From positions 124,001 to 188,000 of the forward strand of contig NZ_JAMXQV010000019.1 in assembly GCF_024703995.1 (NCBI RefSeq): a stretch of DNA of 64,000 nt, in the 5' to 3' direction. Made by a program: the position numbers and the translations under genes. This DNA is from Amycolatopsis iheyensis. Its GTDB lineage: Bacteria; Actinomycetota; Actinomycetes; Mycobacteriales; Pseudonocardiaceae. Below, one piece after another: positions 16,084-25,162 of the stretch. A model generated the notes under the pieces. The model did not search any database. It was not told the origin of the DNA and saw only the letters and a program-made list of their open reading frames with translations. Position 1 is the stretch's first letter; every line of letters starts with the position of its first letter.

Positions 16084-19000
16084 ATGAAGAGACGGTGGTT
16101 CGGGAGGCGCGGCGCGGTCGTGCTCGCGATCGGTTCGGTGCTGGCGGCCGGCGCGCCGCTGATGGCGATGCCGGTGGCGCAGGCCGCGCCGGCGGCGGTG
16201 AACGTCCCGGTGAACGTGCTGGTCTTCCACGGCGCGGCAGCCGACCAGAAGGACCCGGTGCTGCGCGCGGCGGACGCGATCGCGCGGCTCGGGTCGGACA
16301 ACGGCATCACGGTCACGGCGTCGCAGGATCCCACGGTGTTCAGCACCGCGAACCTCGCCAAGTACCGCGGCGTCGTGTTCCTGTCGGCGCAGGGCGTGAC
16401 GCTCGCGCGGGAGCAGGAAGCCGCGCTGCAGGCCTACATGAAGGCCGGCGGCGGGTTCCTCGGCATTTCCGACGCGGCCCGCGCGCAGGACTCGTCGCAG
16501 TGGTTCACCGGCCTGATCGGCGCCCGCCCGGTCGGTGCGCGGCCCACGCCCGAAGCGGTGGCCACGGTGACCGCGAGCGCGGAGAACCCGCCCAACGAGA
16601 CCAAGGAAAAGCTGGCTGACAACAACGAGAACACCAAGTGGCTGACGTTCGCCACGACCGGCTGGGCGGCCTACAAGATGGCGACGCCGGTCGCGGTCAG
16701 CAGCTACTCCCTGGTGTCGGCGAACGACTTCCCCGGCCGGGACCCGAAGAACTGGACCCTGCAGGGTTCGGCGGACGGGAACACCTGGACCGACCTGGAC
16801 ACCCGCACGAACGAGGTGTTCACCGACCGGTTCCAGACCCGGACCTTCACCTTCGCCAACACGACGGTGTACCCGAACTACCGGCTGAACATCACCGCGA
16901 ACTCGGGTGAGCCGCTCATCCAGCTGGCGGACCTCAAGCTGTTCAAGGACACCTCGACGACCCCGCCGCCGCCGGAGCCCGCGCCGCAGCAGGCCGTCGT
17001 CGACGTCCTCGACGCGCAGCACCCGGCCACCGCCGGGCTGCCGCAGAACTGGACGCGCACCGACCGGTGGCTCAACTGGGAGACCAACCCGGTCGGCACC
17101 GTCCACACGGTCGCGCAGGTCGAGGAGAAGGGCTACAACCCGGGTGTCGGCGCGAACGGCGCGTTCCACCCGATCTCCTGGTGCCGCGACTACGAAGGCG
17201 GCCGGTCCTTCTACACCGGGATGGGCCGCACCGAAGCGTCCTACGGCGAGGACCAGTTCCGCAGCCACCTGCTCGGCGCGTTGCGCTGGACGACCGGCAT
17301 GGTGCGGGGCGACTGCCAGGCCGGCATCGCCGCGAACTACAAGATCGAGCGGCTGACCGGCAAGAACGCCGCCGGGCAGCTCGACCAGATCGGCGAGCCG
17401 CACGGGCTGACCATCGCCCCCGACGGCAAGGTGTTCTACATCGGCAAGGCGGCCTGCCCGACCGGCCCGATCGTCAGCTGGGACGACCCGAACGTCGGCC
17501 TCGGCTGCGGCACGGTCCACCAGTGGGACCCGGCCACGAAGAAGGTCAAGCTGCTCACCACCCTGCCGGTGATGGGCAACCGCGGCAGCGGTGACGAGCT
17601 GGTCAAGAACGAAGAGGGCCTGCTCGGGCTGACGCTGGACCCGAAGTTCGCCGAAAACGGCTACATGTACGCGTATTGGATGCCGCACGCGTCGATCGAC
17701 CGCGACAAGCGGATCGGCAAGCGCACGGTGTCGCGCTTCACCTACAACGCCACCGCGCAGACGCTCGACCAGGCCACGCGCAAGGACCTGCTGTCCTGGG
17801 ACGTGCAGATCCACAGCTGCTGCCACGCCGGTGGCGGCATGGCGTTCGACAAGGACGGCAACCTCTACGTCGGGTCCGGGGACAACAACTCCTCGGGCGG
17901 CTCGAACGGCTACTCCGGCAACAACTGGACGCTGGACTACAAGGGCATCTCCTTCCAGGACGCGCGCCGCACGGCGGGCAACACGAACGACCTGGACGGC
18001 AAGATCCTGCGCATCCACCCGGAGGCGAACGGGACGTACACGATCCCGCAGGGCAACCTGTTCCCGAACGGGCCGGCGGACAAGACGCGCCCGGAGATCT
18101 ACGTGATGGGCGTCCGCAACATCTCGCGCCTGCAGATCGACCCGGTGCACAACTGGATGACCGCGGGCTGGGTCGGCCCCGACGCGTCCTCGCCGAGCCC
18201 GGAGCTCGGCCCGGCGAAGTACGAGACGGCGACCATCATCACCGAGGCGGGCAACCACGGCTGGCCGTACTGCATGGGCAACCGGCAGCCCTACCGCGAC
18301 CGCAGCAGCACCAACGCGGCCGAACTGACCGGCTGGTACGACTGCGACAACCCGGTGAACACCTCGCCGCGCAACACCGGCCTGGTGAACCTGCCGCCGA
18401 TCAAGGACAACATGATCTGGTACTCGCCCGACGGCGGCGGCCCGGTCTTCCCGAAGCGGCCGGGCTCGTCCATCCCGACCTACGTCGCGGCGGACGCCAC
18501 CTACACCCAGCCGTACCTGCGGGGCGGCGGCCAGGCGGTCATGTCCGGGCCGACGTACCACCGTTCGCTGGTCAACACGAACAGCGGTGTCGCGTGGCCG
18601 GCGTACTGGGACAACAAGTGGTTCATCGGCGACGAGTCCAACGCCCAGAACCGCGTCGCGGTGACCGTCGACCCGGCGGGTGTCCCGACGCACCAGCCGC
18701 CGGTGTTCGCCGAGACGTTCCGGCAGATCATCCCGGGCGGCTCCGGTGACACCCGGGTGCAGAGCTGGATGGACGCCAAGTTCGGGCCGGACGGCGCGCT
18801 GTACGTCCTGGACTACGGCAACGGCTTCTTCTCCCTGGACGCCAACCAGAAGCTGCTGAAGATCAGCTACACCGGCGGGCCGGCGACCCCGGCGCCGGCC
18901 GCGTCGTCGACGCTGGTGCAGAACAAGGCGCTGACGGCGGCGTTCACCGGCTCGAAGTCCGGCGGTGTCTCCTACCGCTGGGAGTTCGGCGACGGCTCGG

Positions 19001-20031
19001 TGTCCACCCAGGCCGACCCGCGGCACACCTACCCGCGCACCGGCATCTTCACCGCCAAGCTGACCGTGACCTACGCCAACGGCGAGCAGGTGACCACGCG
19101 GACCGCGGTGAACATCGGCTGCGCGGTGGCCGACCCGAGCCCGGTGGTGACGTTGGGCGACACCGTCACGAAGGTGGTCAACCGCAACGCCGGCGGCGGC
19201 TGCACGGTCGACGACTTCATCGACGACGAAGGCACGTGGAGCACGCACGCGGCGTTCGTCAACCACGTCGACCAGGCCACCGAGACGCTGTCGGACCTCG
19301 GGGTGCTGAACGACGACGAAGTGGCCGAGCTCAACGCGGCCGCCGAAGCCTCGCCGATCGGGAAACCGGGCACCACCGGCTACGACGCGATCTTCGACGG
19401 CACCGCGGAGTCGTTGCGGGGCTGGGAGCAAGCGCCGTCCGGGCAGTTCACCCTCCAACCGGACGGGTCGATCCGCTCGGCCGGCGGGCTGGGCATGCTC
19501 TGGTACGCCCAGCGCCAGTTCGGCGACTTCTCGGTGAAACTCCAGTTCAAGGACATCGCGCCGGACCCGAACCGGGCCAACAGCGGCGTCTTCGTCCGGT
19601 TCCCGGATCCGCGGACGCCACTGGCCCAGCGGCCACCGGGCAGCTGCGGCACGGTCGGCTCGGCGCGGACGTCGCAGGCCTGGGTGGCGATCTACTGCGG
19701 CCACGAGATCCAGATCTACGACGGCGACACCGGCGAGCCGCAGAAGACCGGGTCGGTCTACAACTTCGACCCGCGCACGCTGGACCAGGCGGGCGCGCGG
19801 CCGAAGGGGACCTGGAACGAGTACGAGATCAAGGTCGTCGGGCAGCACTACACGATGATCCGCAACGGCGTGGTGATCAACGAGTTCGACAACACGCCGG
19901 GCCAGCAGTCCTCCCGGGCCGGCGATCCGCCGACCGACCTCAGGCAGTTCGTCAGCGGGTTCATCGGGCTGCAGAACCACAGTGACAACGACCTGACCGA
20001 GTTCCGCAACATCCGGGTGCGGCAGCTGTAG
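16084..20031 (+). CDS. Secreted multidomain enzyme: ThuA (with inserted discoidin domain), PQQ-type sugar dehydrogenase propeller, PKD, helical module, DUF1080
   Basis: 1315 residues with a Sec-type signal ending near residue 34. Order: ThuA fold part 1 (about 40-145); F5/8 type C discoidin domain (about 160-289) inserted into it; ThuA part 2 (about 300-410, ending RSFYTGMGRTEASYGEDQFRSHLLG); glucose/sorbosone dehydrogenase-type beta-propeller (about 420-930, with GEPHGLTIAPDG, NEEGLLGLTLDP, HAGGGMAFDKDGNLYVGSGDN); PKD domain (about 936-1009); a two-Cys helical module (about 1013-1089); and DUF1080/3-keto-disaccharide hydrolase jelly roll (about 1100-1315, ending in a GFIGLQNH strand). It likely oxidises and hydrolyses glycosides outside the cell. 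AGGAGGGG precedes the ATG. A perfect hairpin follows the stop. Confidence 0.93.
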   Translation: MKRRWFGRRGAVVLAIGSVLAAGAPLMAMPVAQAAPAAVNVPVNVLVFHGAAADQKDPVLRAADAIARLGSDNGITVTASQDPTVFSTANLAKYRGVVFLSAQGVTLAREQEAALQAYMKAGGGFLGISDAARAQDSSQWFTGLIGARPVGARPTPEAVATVTASAENPPNETKEKLADNNENTKWLTFATTGWAAYKMATPVAVSSYSLVSANDFPGRDPKNWTLQGSADGNTWTDLDTRTNEVFTDRFQTRTFTFANTTVYPNYRLNITANSGEPLIQLADLKLFKDTSTTPPPPEPAPQQAVVDVLDAQHPATAGLPQNWTRTDRWLNWETNPVGTVHTVAQVEEKGYNPGVGANGAFHPISWCRDYEGGRSFYTGMGRTEASYGEDQFRSHLLGALRWTTGMVRGDCQAGIAANYKIERLTGKNAAGQLDQIGEPHGLTIAPDGKVFYIGKAACPTGPIVSWDDPNVGLGCGTVHQWDPATKKVKLLTTLPVMGNRGSGDELVKNEEGLLGLTLDPKFAENGYMYAYWMPHASIDRDKRIGKRTVSRFTYNATAQTLDQATRKDLLSWDVQIHSCCHAGGGMAFDKDGNLYVGSGDNNSSGGSNGYSGNNWTLDYKGISFQDARRTAGNTNDLDGKILRIHPEANGTYTIPQGNLFPNGPADKTRPEIYVMGVRNISRLQIDPVHNWMTAGWVGPDASSPSPELGPAKYETATIITEAGNHGWPYCMGNRQPYRDRSSTNAAELTGWYDCDNPVNTSPRNTGLVNLPPIKDNMIWYSPDGGGPVFPKRPGSSIPTYVAADATYTQPYLRGGGQAVMSGPTYHRSLVNTNSGVAWPAYWDNKWFIGDESNAQNRVAVTVDPAGVPTHQPPVFAETFRQIIPGGSGDTRVQSWMDAKFGPDGALYVLDYGNGFFSLDANQKLLKISYTGGPATPAPAASSTLVQNKALTAAFTGSKSGGVSYRWEFGDGSVSTQADPRHTYPRTGIFTAKLTVTYANGEQVTTRTAVNIGCAVADPSPVVTLGDTVTKVVNRNAGGGCTVDDFIDDEGTWSTHAAFVNHVDQATETLSDLGVLNDDEVAELNAAAEASPIGKPGTTGYDAIFDGTAESLRGWEQAPSGQFTLQPDGSIRSAGGLGMLWYAQRQFGDFSVKLQFKDIAPDPNRANSGVFVRFPDPRTPLAQRPPGSCGTVGSARTSQAWVAIYCGHEIQIYDGDTGEPQKTGSVYNFDPRTLDQAGARPKGTWNEYEIKVVGQHYTMIRNGVVINEFDNTPGQQSSRAGDPPTDLRQFVSGFIGLQNHSDNDLTEFRNIRVRQL

Positions 20032-20035
20032 CGCG

Positions 20036-20063
20036 ATGGGGGCCGGGTTCGCCCGGCCCCCAT
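20036..20063 (+). terminator. Perfect GC hairpin after the multidomain dehydrogenase
   Basis: Twelve-base arms ATGGGGGCCGGG and CCCGGCCCCCAT close on a TTCG tetraloop, starting four bases after the stop codon. There is no T-run, as is usual in actinomycetes. It could end most transcripts or protect the 3' end while some read on into the cupredoxin gene 30 bases later. Confidence 0.75.
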
Positions 20064-20092
20064 CCCTCCCATCCCAGGAAGGTTCTCCCGCG

Positions 20093-21916
20093 ATGTCCCC
20101 ACGACTGATCGCCGTGCTGCTGACGGCTTTTCTCGCGCTGCTCGGGCTGGCCACCCCGGCCGTGGCGGCGCCGGTCCAGACCTTGACCTGGACCGGCAGC
20201 AACAGCACCACCGAATACGCGTCCGCGCCCACCGGGGCGCTGCCGGGCGAGACCACGATCGTCTTCGAGAACAGCGAAGCCACCGGCAACACGACGGGGA
20301 TGTCGCACACCCTGACGTTCGACACGTCGACGCCGGGCTACAACCACGACGTCTCCCTGAACATCCTGGCCAACCCCTTCGACACCGACAACGGCCGCCA
20401 CGAGGCGACCGTGACGCTCACCCCGGGCAAGTACCGGTACTTCTGCACGATCCCCGGCCACACCTCGATGGTGGGGGAGTTCGTCGTGTCCGACGGCACC
20501 GGCGACACGACCGCGCCGACGGTGACCGCCGCGGTGGCGGGTGATCGCGACGAGTCGGGCAACTACATCGAGTCGGCCACGGTGTCGTTGACCGCGACCG
20601 ACGCGGGCTCCGGGGTGGCGTCGGTCGAGTACCAGCTCGACGGCGGCGCCTGGAGCGCCTACAGCGCCCCGGTCGTGGTCAACGCCGTCGGCATGCACAT
20701 GCTGCACTACCGCGCGACCGACGTCGCCGGGAACACCTCCGAAGAGGGGATGGCGCACTTCACGATCGTCGAAGGCCAGGGCGACACGACACCGCCCACG
20801 GTGACCGCCTCGATCGCGGGTGACAAGGACTCGGCGGGCAACTACCTCGACGTCGCCACGGTTTCGGTGACCGCGACCGACACGGACTCCGCGGTCGCCT
20901 CCGTGGAGTACCAGCTGGACGGCGGCGCGTGGACCGCGTACTCGACGCCGGTGGCGGTCACCGGCGCGGGCGAGCACATGTTCCACTTCCGGGCGACCGA
21001 CGCGGCCGGGAACACGTCCCCGGAAGGCATGTCGCACTTCACGGTGGTCAAGCGCGACACGACCGCGCCGACGGTGTCCGCGACGGTGGCCGGCACCCAG
21101 GACGAGGACGGCGCCTACGTCGGCAAGGCGACCGTGACGGTCACGGCTTCGGACACCGGGTCCGGCGTCGCGGCGGTGGAGTACAAAGTGGACAGCGGGG
21201 CGTGGGCCGCGTACTCGGCACCGGTCGTCGTCTCGGCGCCCGGCGCGCACACGGTCGGCTACCGCGCTCGCGACGTCGCCGGGAACGCGTCTCCCGAAGG
21301 ATCGGTGTCGTTCACGGTGGTCGCCGGCGGCGACACGACCGCGCCGGCGGTGTCCCTGGCGGTGACCGGCAAGCAGGACGGCAGCTGGAACTACGTCTCG
21401 CAGGCGACCGTGACGGTCACGGCTTCGGACACCGAGTCCGGCGTCGCCGCGGTGGAGTACAAGGTGGACAGCGGGGCGTGGACGCGGCACGCGACGCCGG
21501 TGGTGGTGTCGGCACTGGGCGCCCACACGGTGCGCGCCCGGGCGACCGACGTGGCCGGCAACGTCTCGCCGGAGACGACCGGGGCGTTCACGGTGGTGGC
21601 GGCCCCACCACCGCCGGACGCGTGCCCGAACTCGGACACCCGCGACACGGTGGTGATCGGCGGCGTCGACAGCCAGGTCGAGAACATCGACATCGGCAAC
21701 GGCTGCACGCTGAACGACGTCGTCGACGAGAACGCGGAGTACGCGTCGCACGACCGGTTCGTGAAGCATGTGAAGGCGGTGACGCAGGAGCTGGTGGGCA
21801 ACGGGGTGTTGTCATCGGGCGACCGGAACCGCATCGTGACGGCGGCGATCGAGTCCGGTGTCGGCGGCCCGCCGGCCACCGCGGGCGCCAAGCCGGACGT
21901 GAAGAAGCGGTTGTAG
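20093..21916 (+). CDS. Secreted cupredoxin fused to four Ig-like repeats and a C-terminal helical module
   Basis: 607 residues with a signal peptide ending near AVAA (residue 25). Residues about 26-135 form a plastocyanin/azurin-like domain with type 1 copper ligands His (MSHTLTF), Cys118 and His in FCTIPGHTSMVG, and the final Met. Four Ig-like repeats of about 90 residues follow, each opening DTTAPTV or similar and containing SVEYQLDGGAW...YRATDVAGN, near 140, 231, 322 and 413. A proline linker leads to a two-Cys helical module (about 510-590) like the one inside the preceding 1315-residue enzyme. It may shuttle electrons near the cell wall between that enzyme and the laccase. No catalytic domain is visible. 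Confidence 0.9.
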   Translation: MSPRLIAVLLTAFLALLGLATPAVAAPVQTLTWTGSNSTTEYASAPTGALPGETTIVFENSEATGNTTGMSHTLTFDTSTPGYNHDVSLNILANPFDTDNGRHEATVTLTPGKYRYFCTIPGHTSMVGEFVVSDGTGDTTAPTVTAAVAGDRDESGNYIESATVSLTATDAGSGVASVEYQLDGGAWSAYSAPVVVNAVGMHMLHYRATDVAGNTSEEGMAHFTIVEGQGDTTPPTVTASIAGDKDSAGNYLDVATVSVTATDTDSAVASVEYQLDGGAWTAYSTPVAVTGAGEHMFHFRATDAAGNTSPEGMSHFTVVKRDTTAPTVSATVAGTQDEDGAYVGKATVTVTASDTGSGVAAVEYKVDSGAWAAYSAPVVVSAPGAHTVGYRARDVAGNASPEGSVSFTVVAGGDTTAPAVSLAVTGKQDGSWNYVSQATVTVTASDTESGVAAVEYKVDSGAWTRHATPVVVSALGAHTVRARATDVAGNVSPETTGAFTVVAAPPPPDACPNSDTRDTVVIGGVDSQVENIDIGNGCTLNDVVDENAEYASHDRFVKHVKAVTQELVGNGVLSSGDRNRIVTAAIESGVGGPPATAGAKPDVKKRL

Positions 21917-21931
21917 CGGCACCGGATCGAG

Positions 21932-21973
21932 CGAAGAGGCCGCGGCGCCCCTGGGGCGGCCGCGGCCTCTTCG
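21932..21973 (+). terminator. Strong hairpin ending the sugar cluster
   Basis: Fifteen-base perfect arms (CGAAGAGGCCGCGGC and its complement) with an inner GCCCC/GGGGC stem begin 16 bases after the cupredoxin stop. This marks the 3' boundary of the 7-22 kb cluster. Confidence 0.8.
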
Positions 21974-21989
21974 TCGTCGGCGAGCTCGG

Positions 21990-22018
21990 TTGACACCCTT
22001 TTGGCTAACCGCTATCTA
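21990..22018 (+). promoter_or_regulatory. Near-consensus promoter of the PadR-ABC exporter operon
   Basis: TTGACA (21990-21995) and TATCTA (22013-22018) are spaced by exactly 17 bases, with the GTG start of padR-like gene at 22047. PadR proteins usually repress their own promoter, so the AT-rich stretch around GGCTAACCGCTATC is the likely operator. Confidence 0.7.
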
Positions 22019-22046
22019 TTGACGGGTCGCCGACGAAGGGTGGTCC

Positions 22047-22586
22047 GTGCAGGACGTGGTGCTGGCCTTGCTGGCCAAGGAGCCTTCGCACGGCTATGAC
22101 CTGCGACGGCGGCTGGTCGCCGCGCTCGGGCCGCTCGGGGAGACGCTCAACGTCGGGCAGGTCTACGTCACGCTCACCCGGCTCGAGAAGACCGGCTTGG
22201 TCGTTCAGGAGCGGGAGGACACGCCGGTGCGGGGGCCGCGGCGCAAGGTCTACGCGTTGACCGCCGCCGGGCAGGAGCGGGTCGGCGCGTGGCTCGCCGA
22301 GAGCGCCGGGCCGCGCGTGGACGTGACCGACTTCCACCTGAAGCTGGTCGCCGCCGCCGAGTCGGGGCTGGCGGACCCGCTCGCGCTCGTCGACGCACGG
22401 CGCCGTGAGCTGCTGCGCACCCTCGCCGAGGTCCAGCACGCCACGCTCGCCCATGAGCCGAACTCCGAAGCCGGCCTGCTGCTCGAGGGCGTCGCCCTGC
22501 GGATGCAGGCCGACCTGCGCTGGCTGGAAGCGTGCGAGCGGACCTGGGTGGCCCGCGCGCGTGGGAAAACGGGAGAAGACCGATGA
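22047..22586 (+). CDS. PadR family transcriptional regulator
   Basis: 179 residues. The PadR winged helix occupies the first 80 residues (VLALLAKEPSHGYDLRRRL ... GQVYVTLTRLEKTGLV ... GPRRKVYALTAAG), followed by the Vir C-terminal helical dimerisation domain. Start GTG 22047 is placed by the AAGGG ribosome site seven bases upstream and by the family N-terminus. It overlaps the ATPase gene by ATGA and probably represses this exporter operon until a toxic ligand binds, as in other PadR-controlled efflux systems. Confidence 0.92.
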   Translation: MQDVVLALLAKEPSHGYDLRRRLVAALGPLGETLNVGQVYVTLTRLEKTGLVVQEREDTPVRGPRRKVYALTAAGQERVGAWLAESAGPRVDVTDFHLKLVAAAESGLADPLALVDARRRELLRTLAEVQHATLAHEPNSEAGLLLEGVALRMQADLRWLEACERTWVARARGKTGEDR

Positions 22587-23314
22587 CCAAAGCCGTTCTG
22601 CGGGCCGCCGGCCTGTCGCGGACGTACGGGCAGGGCGAAAACCTGGTGCGCGCCGTCGACGACGTCGACCTCGACGTGCCCGCCGGGCAGACGCTCGCGG
22701 TGACCGGGCCGAGCGGCTGTGGCAAGTCGACGCTGCTGCACCTGCTCGGCGGCCTCGACCGGCCGACCCACGGCAAGGTGTGGCTCGGCGGCCGGCGCGT
22801 CGACCACCTCGGCGAGCGGGCGCTCGCCCGGCTGCGCCGCCACGCCATCGGGTTCGTCTTCCAAGACTTCCACCTGATGGACGAGCTGACCGCGGCGGAG
22901 AACGTCGAGCTGCCCGCGCTGGTCGCCGGCGCCTCTCCGTGCGCCGCTCGCGACCGGGCCGCCGCGCTGCTGCACCGTGTCGGGCTCGCGGATCGGGCCC
23001 GGCACCTGCCCGCGGCGCTGTCCGGCGGGCAGCGGCAGCGGGTCGCCATCGCCCGGGCGCTGGTCAACGAGCCCTTGGTGCTCCTCGCCGACGAGCCCAC
23101 CGGGAACCTCGACAGCGCCGCGACCCACGACATCCTCCGGCTCTTCGCCGAGCTGCGCGCCGCCGGTCAGACGCTGGTGGTGGTGACGCACGACGAGCGC
23201 GTCGCCGCCACGGCCGACCGCGTCGTCTCCCTGCGCGACGGGGCGCTGGTCGACGACACCTGGATGGGCGCCGACACCGTCCGGCTCGGCGCGCTGCTGA
23301 GCTGGGAAGGCTGA
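22583..23314 (+). CDS. MacB/LolD-type ABC exporter ATP-binding protein
   Basis: 243 residues, single ABC domain. Walker A GPSGCGKST near residue 44, Q-loop in FVFQDFHLMDELTAAENVELP, signature LSGGQRQRVAIARAL, and Walker B VLLADEPTGNLDS, which is the hallmark of the MacB/FtsE branch. It pairs with the FtsX-like permease that starts three bases after its stop. Transcribed with the PadR regulator, it most likely powers export of an antibiotic, peptide or lipid. Confidence 0.94.
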   Translation: MTKAVLRAAGLSRTYGQGENLVRAVDDVDLDVPAGQTLAVTGPSGCGKSTLLHLLGGLDRPTHGKVWLGGRRVDHLGERALARLRRHAIGFVFQDFHLMDELTAAENVELPALVAGASPCAARDRAAALLHRVGLADRARHLPAALSGGQRQRVAIARALVNEPLVLLADEPTGNLDSAATHDILRLFAELRAAGQTLVVVTHDERVAATADRVVSLRDGALVDDTWMGADTVRLGALLSWEG

Positions 23315-23317
23315 GCC

Positions 23318-25090
23318 GTGGGCCGCCTGCTGCTGGTGTGGCGCCTCGCCGTGCGGGACCTGCGCCGCCGTCCCGGGGAGGCCGCGATCTTCCTGGTCGC
23401 CGTCACCGCCACCACCGCCGCGCTGGCCCTCGGGCTGGCGGCCGGCACCGCCGTGACCGCCGGGTACCAGAAGACCCGCGAGGCCACCGCCGGTCCCGAT
23501 CTCACCGCCATCACGACGGCCGCGGACCCGGCGGGCCTGGCCGCCCGGCTCGCCGCCGCGCCCGGCGTGGCCGAGCTGGCCCCGCCGGTCTTCGCGTTCG
23601 ACGCCACCGTCGGGCTGAACGGCAGGGCCGCGCACACGTCGATTGAGGGGCGGGACACCAGACCATCCACAGTGGACCGTCCACTCGTCACCGACGGCGC
23701 CTGGGTGCGGCCCGGTGGCGCGGTGGTCGAACGCGGTTTCGCGCGGATGTTCGGCGTGGGCGTCGGTGACGTGGTTTCGCTGGGCGGGCGCGGCTATCCG
23801 GTGGTCGGGATCGCGATCAGCGCGGCCACCCCGGTGTACCCGTGGAGCGACTGGGCCCAGGGGGCGGGGCCGACCGACCGGGGCGGCCGGATCTGGCTCA
23901 CCACGGCCGATGCCCGGGCCGCGGCGGGGGACGCCGAAGTCGTCTACCTCATCCACCTGAAGCTGACCGACCCCGACCTGCCGGTGCACTGGCGCGAGAC
24001 GGTGTTCACCGATGACCGCCGGGGCGACGACTGGGTCAACACGCACACCTGGCAGACCGTCCTGCAGACGGACCGGAACATGATCCGGAACACCCAGCCC
24101 GATCTGGTGATCGGTGGCTGGCTGCTGGCCGCAGCCGCGTTCGTCACTCTCGCCGCGCTCGCCGCCGTCCGCGCCGGCCGTGACAACCGGCGGGCCGGGC
24201 TGCTCAAGGCCGTCGGCGCCGGTCCCCGGACCGTCGCGGCGGTCCTGCTGGCGCAGTACCTGGCGCCGACCGCACTGGCCGCGGCGCTCGGCCTGACCGT
24301 GGGGACCGTGGCCGCCCCGGCGCTGGCCGACCCCAGCGCCGGGCTGCTGACCACGGCCGGCCCGCCTGCCCCCTTCACCGTCGTCGCCGTGGTGCTCCTC
24401 GCCGTCCTGGTCACCTTGGCCGGCACGCTCGGCCCGGTCCTGCGGGCGGCCCGCACGAGCACGGTCCACACCCTGGCCGACCCGGCCCGGCTGTTCACGC
24501 ACCAGCCGCGGCTGACCGCGCTGACGGCGTACCTGCCGACGTCGTTCCTGATCGGTGTCCGGCTGCTCGCCCGGCGGCCGGGCCGTGCCGCGCTGACGGT
24601 GCTCGGCATTGCCACCATCAGCGTCACGATCGCGGCGCTGCTGGCCTACCGCACGGCGCTCGCCACGGACAAGGGAACCGGGCTGACGGCCCCGGCGATG
24701 GCGGCGGTGAACGCCCGGACGGACCAGGTGCTGCTTGGCATCACCCTGGCGCTGGCGGCGTTGTCGGCGCTGAACACGGTGTTTCTCGGCTGGAGCACGG
24801 CGATCCAAGCCCGGCGGGCGCTGGCGGTGACGCGAACGCTCGGCGCGACGCCGGGCCAGGTGGTGCTGGCGCTGTGCACGGCCCAGCTGGTGCCGGCGGT
24901 CCCGGCGTTGCTGCTGGGGATGCCGGCGGGGCTCGGGCTGTACGGGATGCTCAGCGGGCGGGCGGCGGTGCCGGCGGGATGGTGGTTGCCGGTCGCGGGA
25001 GCCGTGATCATGGCGGCGGTCGGGGTGCTGACGGCAGTCCCGGCGTGGCTCCACACGCGACAGCCGGCTGGGCGTGCGTTGACAACCTAA
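23318..25090 (+). CDS. FtsX-like permease of the PadR-regulated exporter
   Basis: 590 residues. It has one membrane segment near residue 20-45, a large extracytoplasmic domain (about 50-250), three membrane segments (about 265-400), then a second block of four (about 420-585), so two FtsX units are fused in one chain as in many actinobacterial exporters. GTG start follows the ATPase stop by three bases. The last codons contain the -35 box of the next gene. MacB-type mechanotransmission is inferred from family. Confidence 0.9.
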   Translation: MGRLLLVWRLAVRDLRRRPGEAAIFLVAVTATTAALALGLAAGTAVTAGYQKTREATAGPDLTAITTAADPAGLAARLAAAPGVAELAPPVFAFDATVGLNGRAAHTSIEGRDTRPSTVDRPLVTDGAWVRPGGAVVERGFARMFGVGVGDVVSLGGRGYPVVGIAISAATPVYPWSDWAQGAGPTDRGGRIWLTTADARAAAGDAEVVYLIHLKLTDPDLPVHWRETVFTDDRRGDDWVNTHTWQTVLQTDRNMIRNTQPDLVIGGWLLAAAAFVTLAALAAVRAGRDNRRAGLLKAVGAGPRTVAAVLLAQYLAPTALAAALGLTVGTVAAPALADPSAGLLTTAGPPAPFTVVAVVLLAVLVTLAGTLGPVLRAARTSTVHTLADPARLFTHQPRLTALTAYLPTSFLIGVRLLARRPGRAALTVLGIATISVTIAALLAYRTALATDKGTGLTAPAMAAVNARTDQVLLGITLALAALSALNTVFLGWSTAIQARRALAVTRTLGATPGQVVLALCTAQLVPAVPALLLGMPAGLGLYGMLSGRAAVPAGWWLPVAGAVIMAAVGVLTAVPAWLHTRQPAGRALTT

Positions 25091-25107
25091 GCCGTTCGCA
25101 CTATCGG
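25079..25107 (+). promoter_or_regulatory. Promoter of the MmpS-like lipoprotein, overlapping the FtsX gene end
   Basis: TTGACA (25079-25084) uses the last codons of the permease gene; TATCGG (25102-25107) follows after 17 bases. This suggests independent transcription of the small lipoprotein gene at 25163. Confidence 0.55.
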
Positions 25108-25162
25108 CTGATCGATCTTTCCGGCGATGCCCCGCCGCCCGACTTTCCCTACCGTGCGAAGC

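Noticed and set aside
16018..20325. A 1435-codon open frame on the minus strand
   Set aside because: It lies opposite the multidomain dehydrogenase, has the Arg/Val/Asp-rich composition of an antisense shadow in GC-rich DNA, and no domain is recognisable.
22250..25054. A 934-codon minus-strand open frame opposite the PadR exporter operon
   Set aside because: Antisense shadow with no motifs; the exporter genes on the plus strand have complete Walker and signature motifs.
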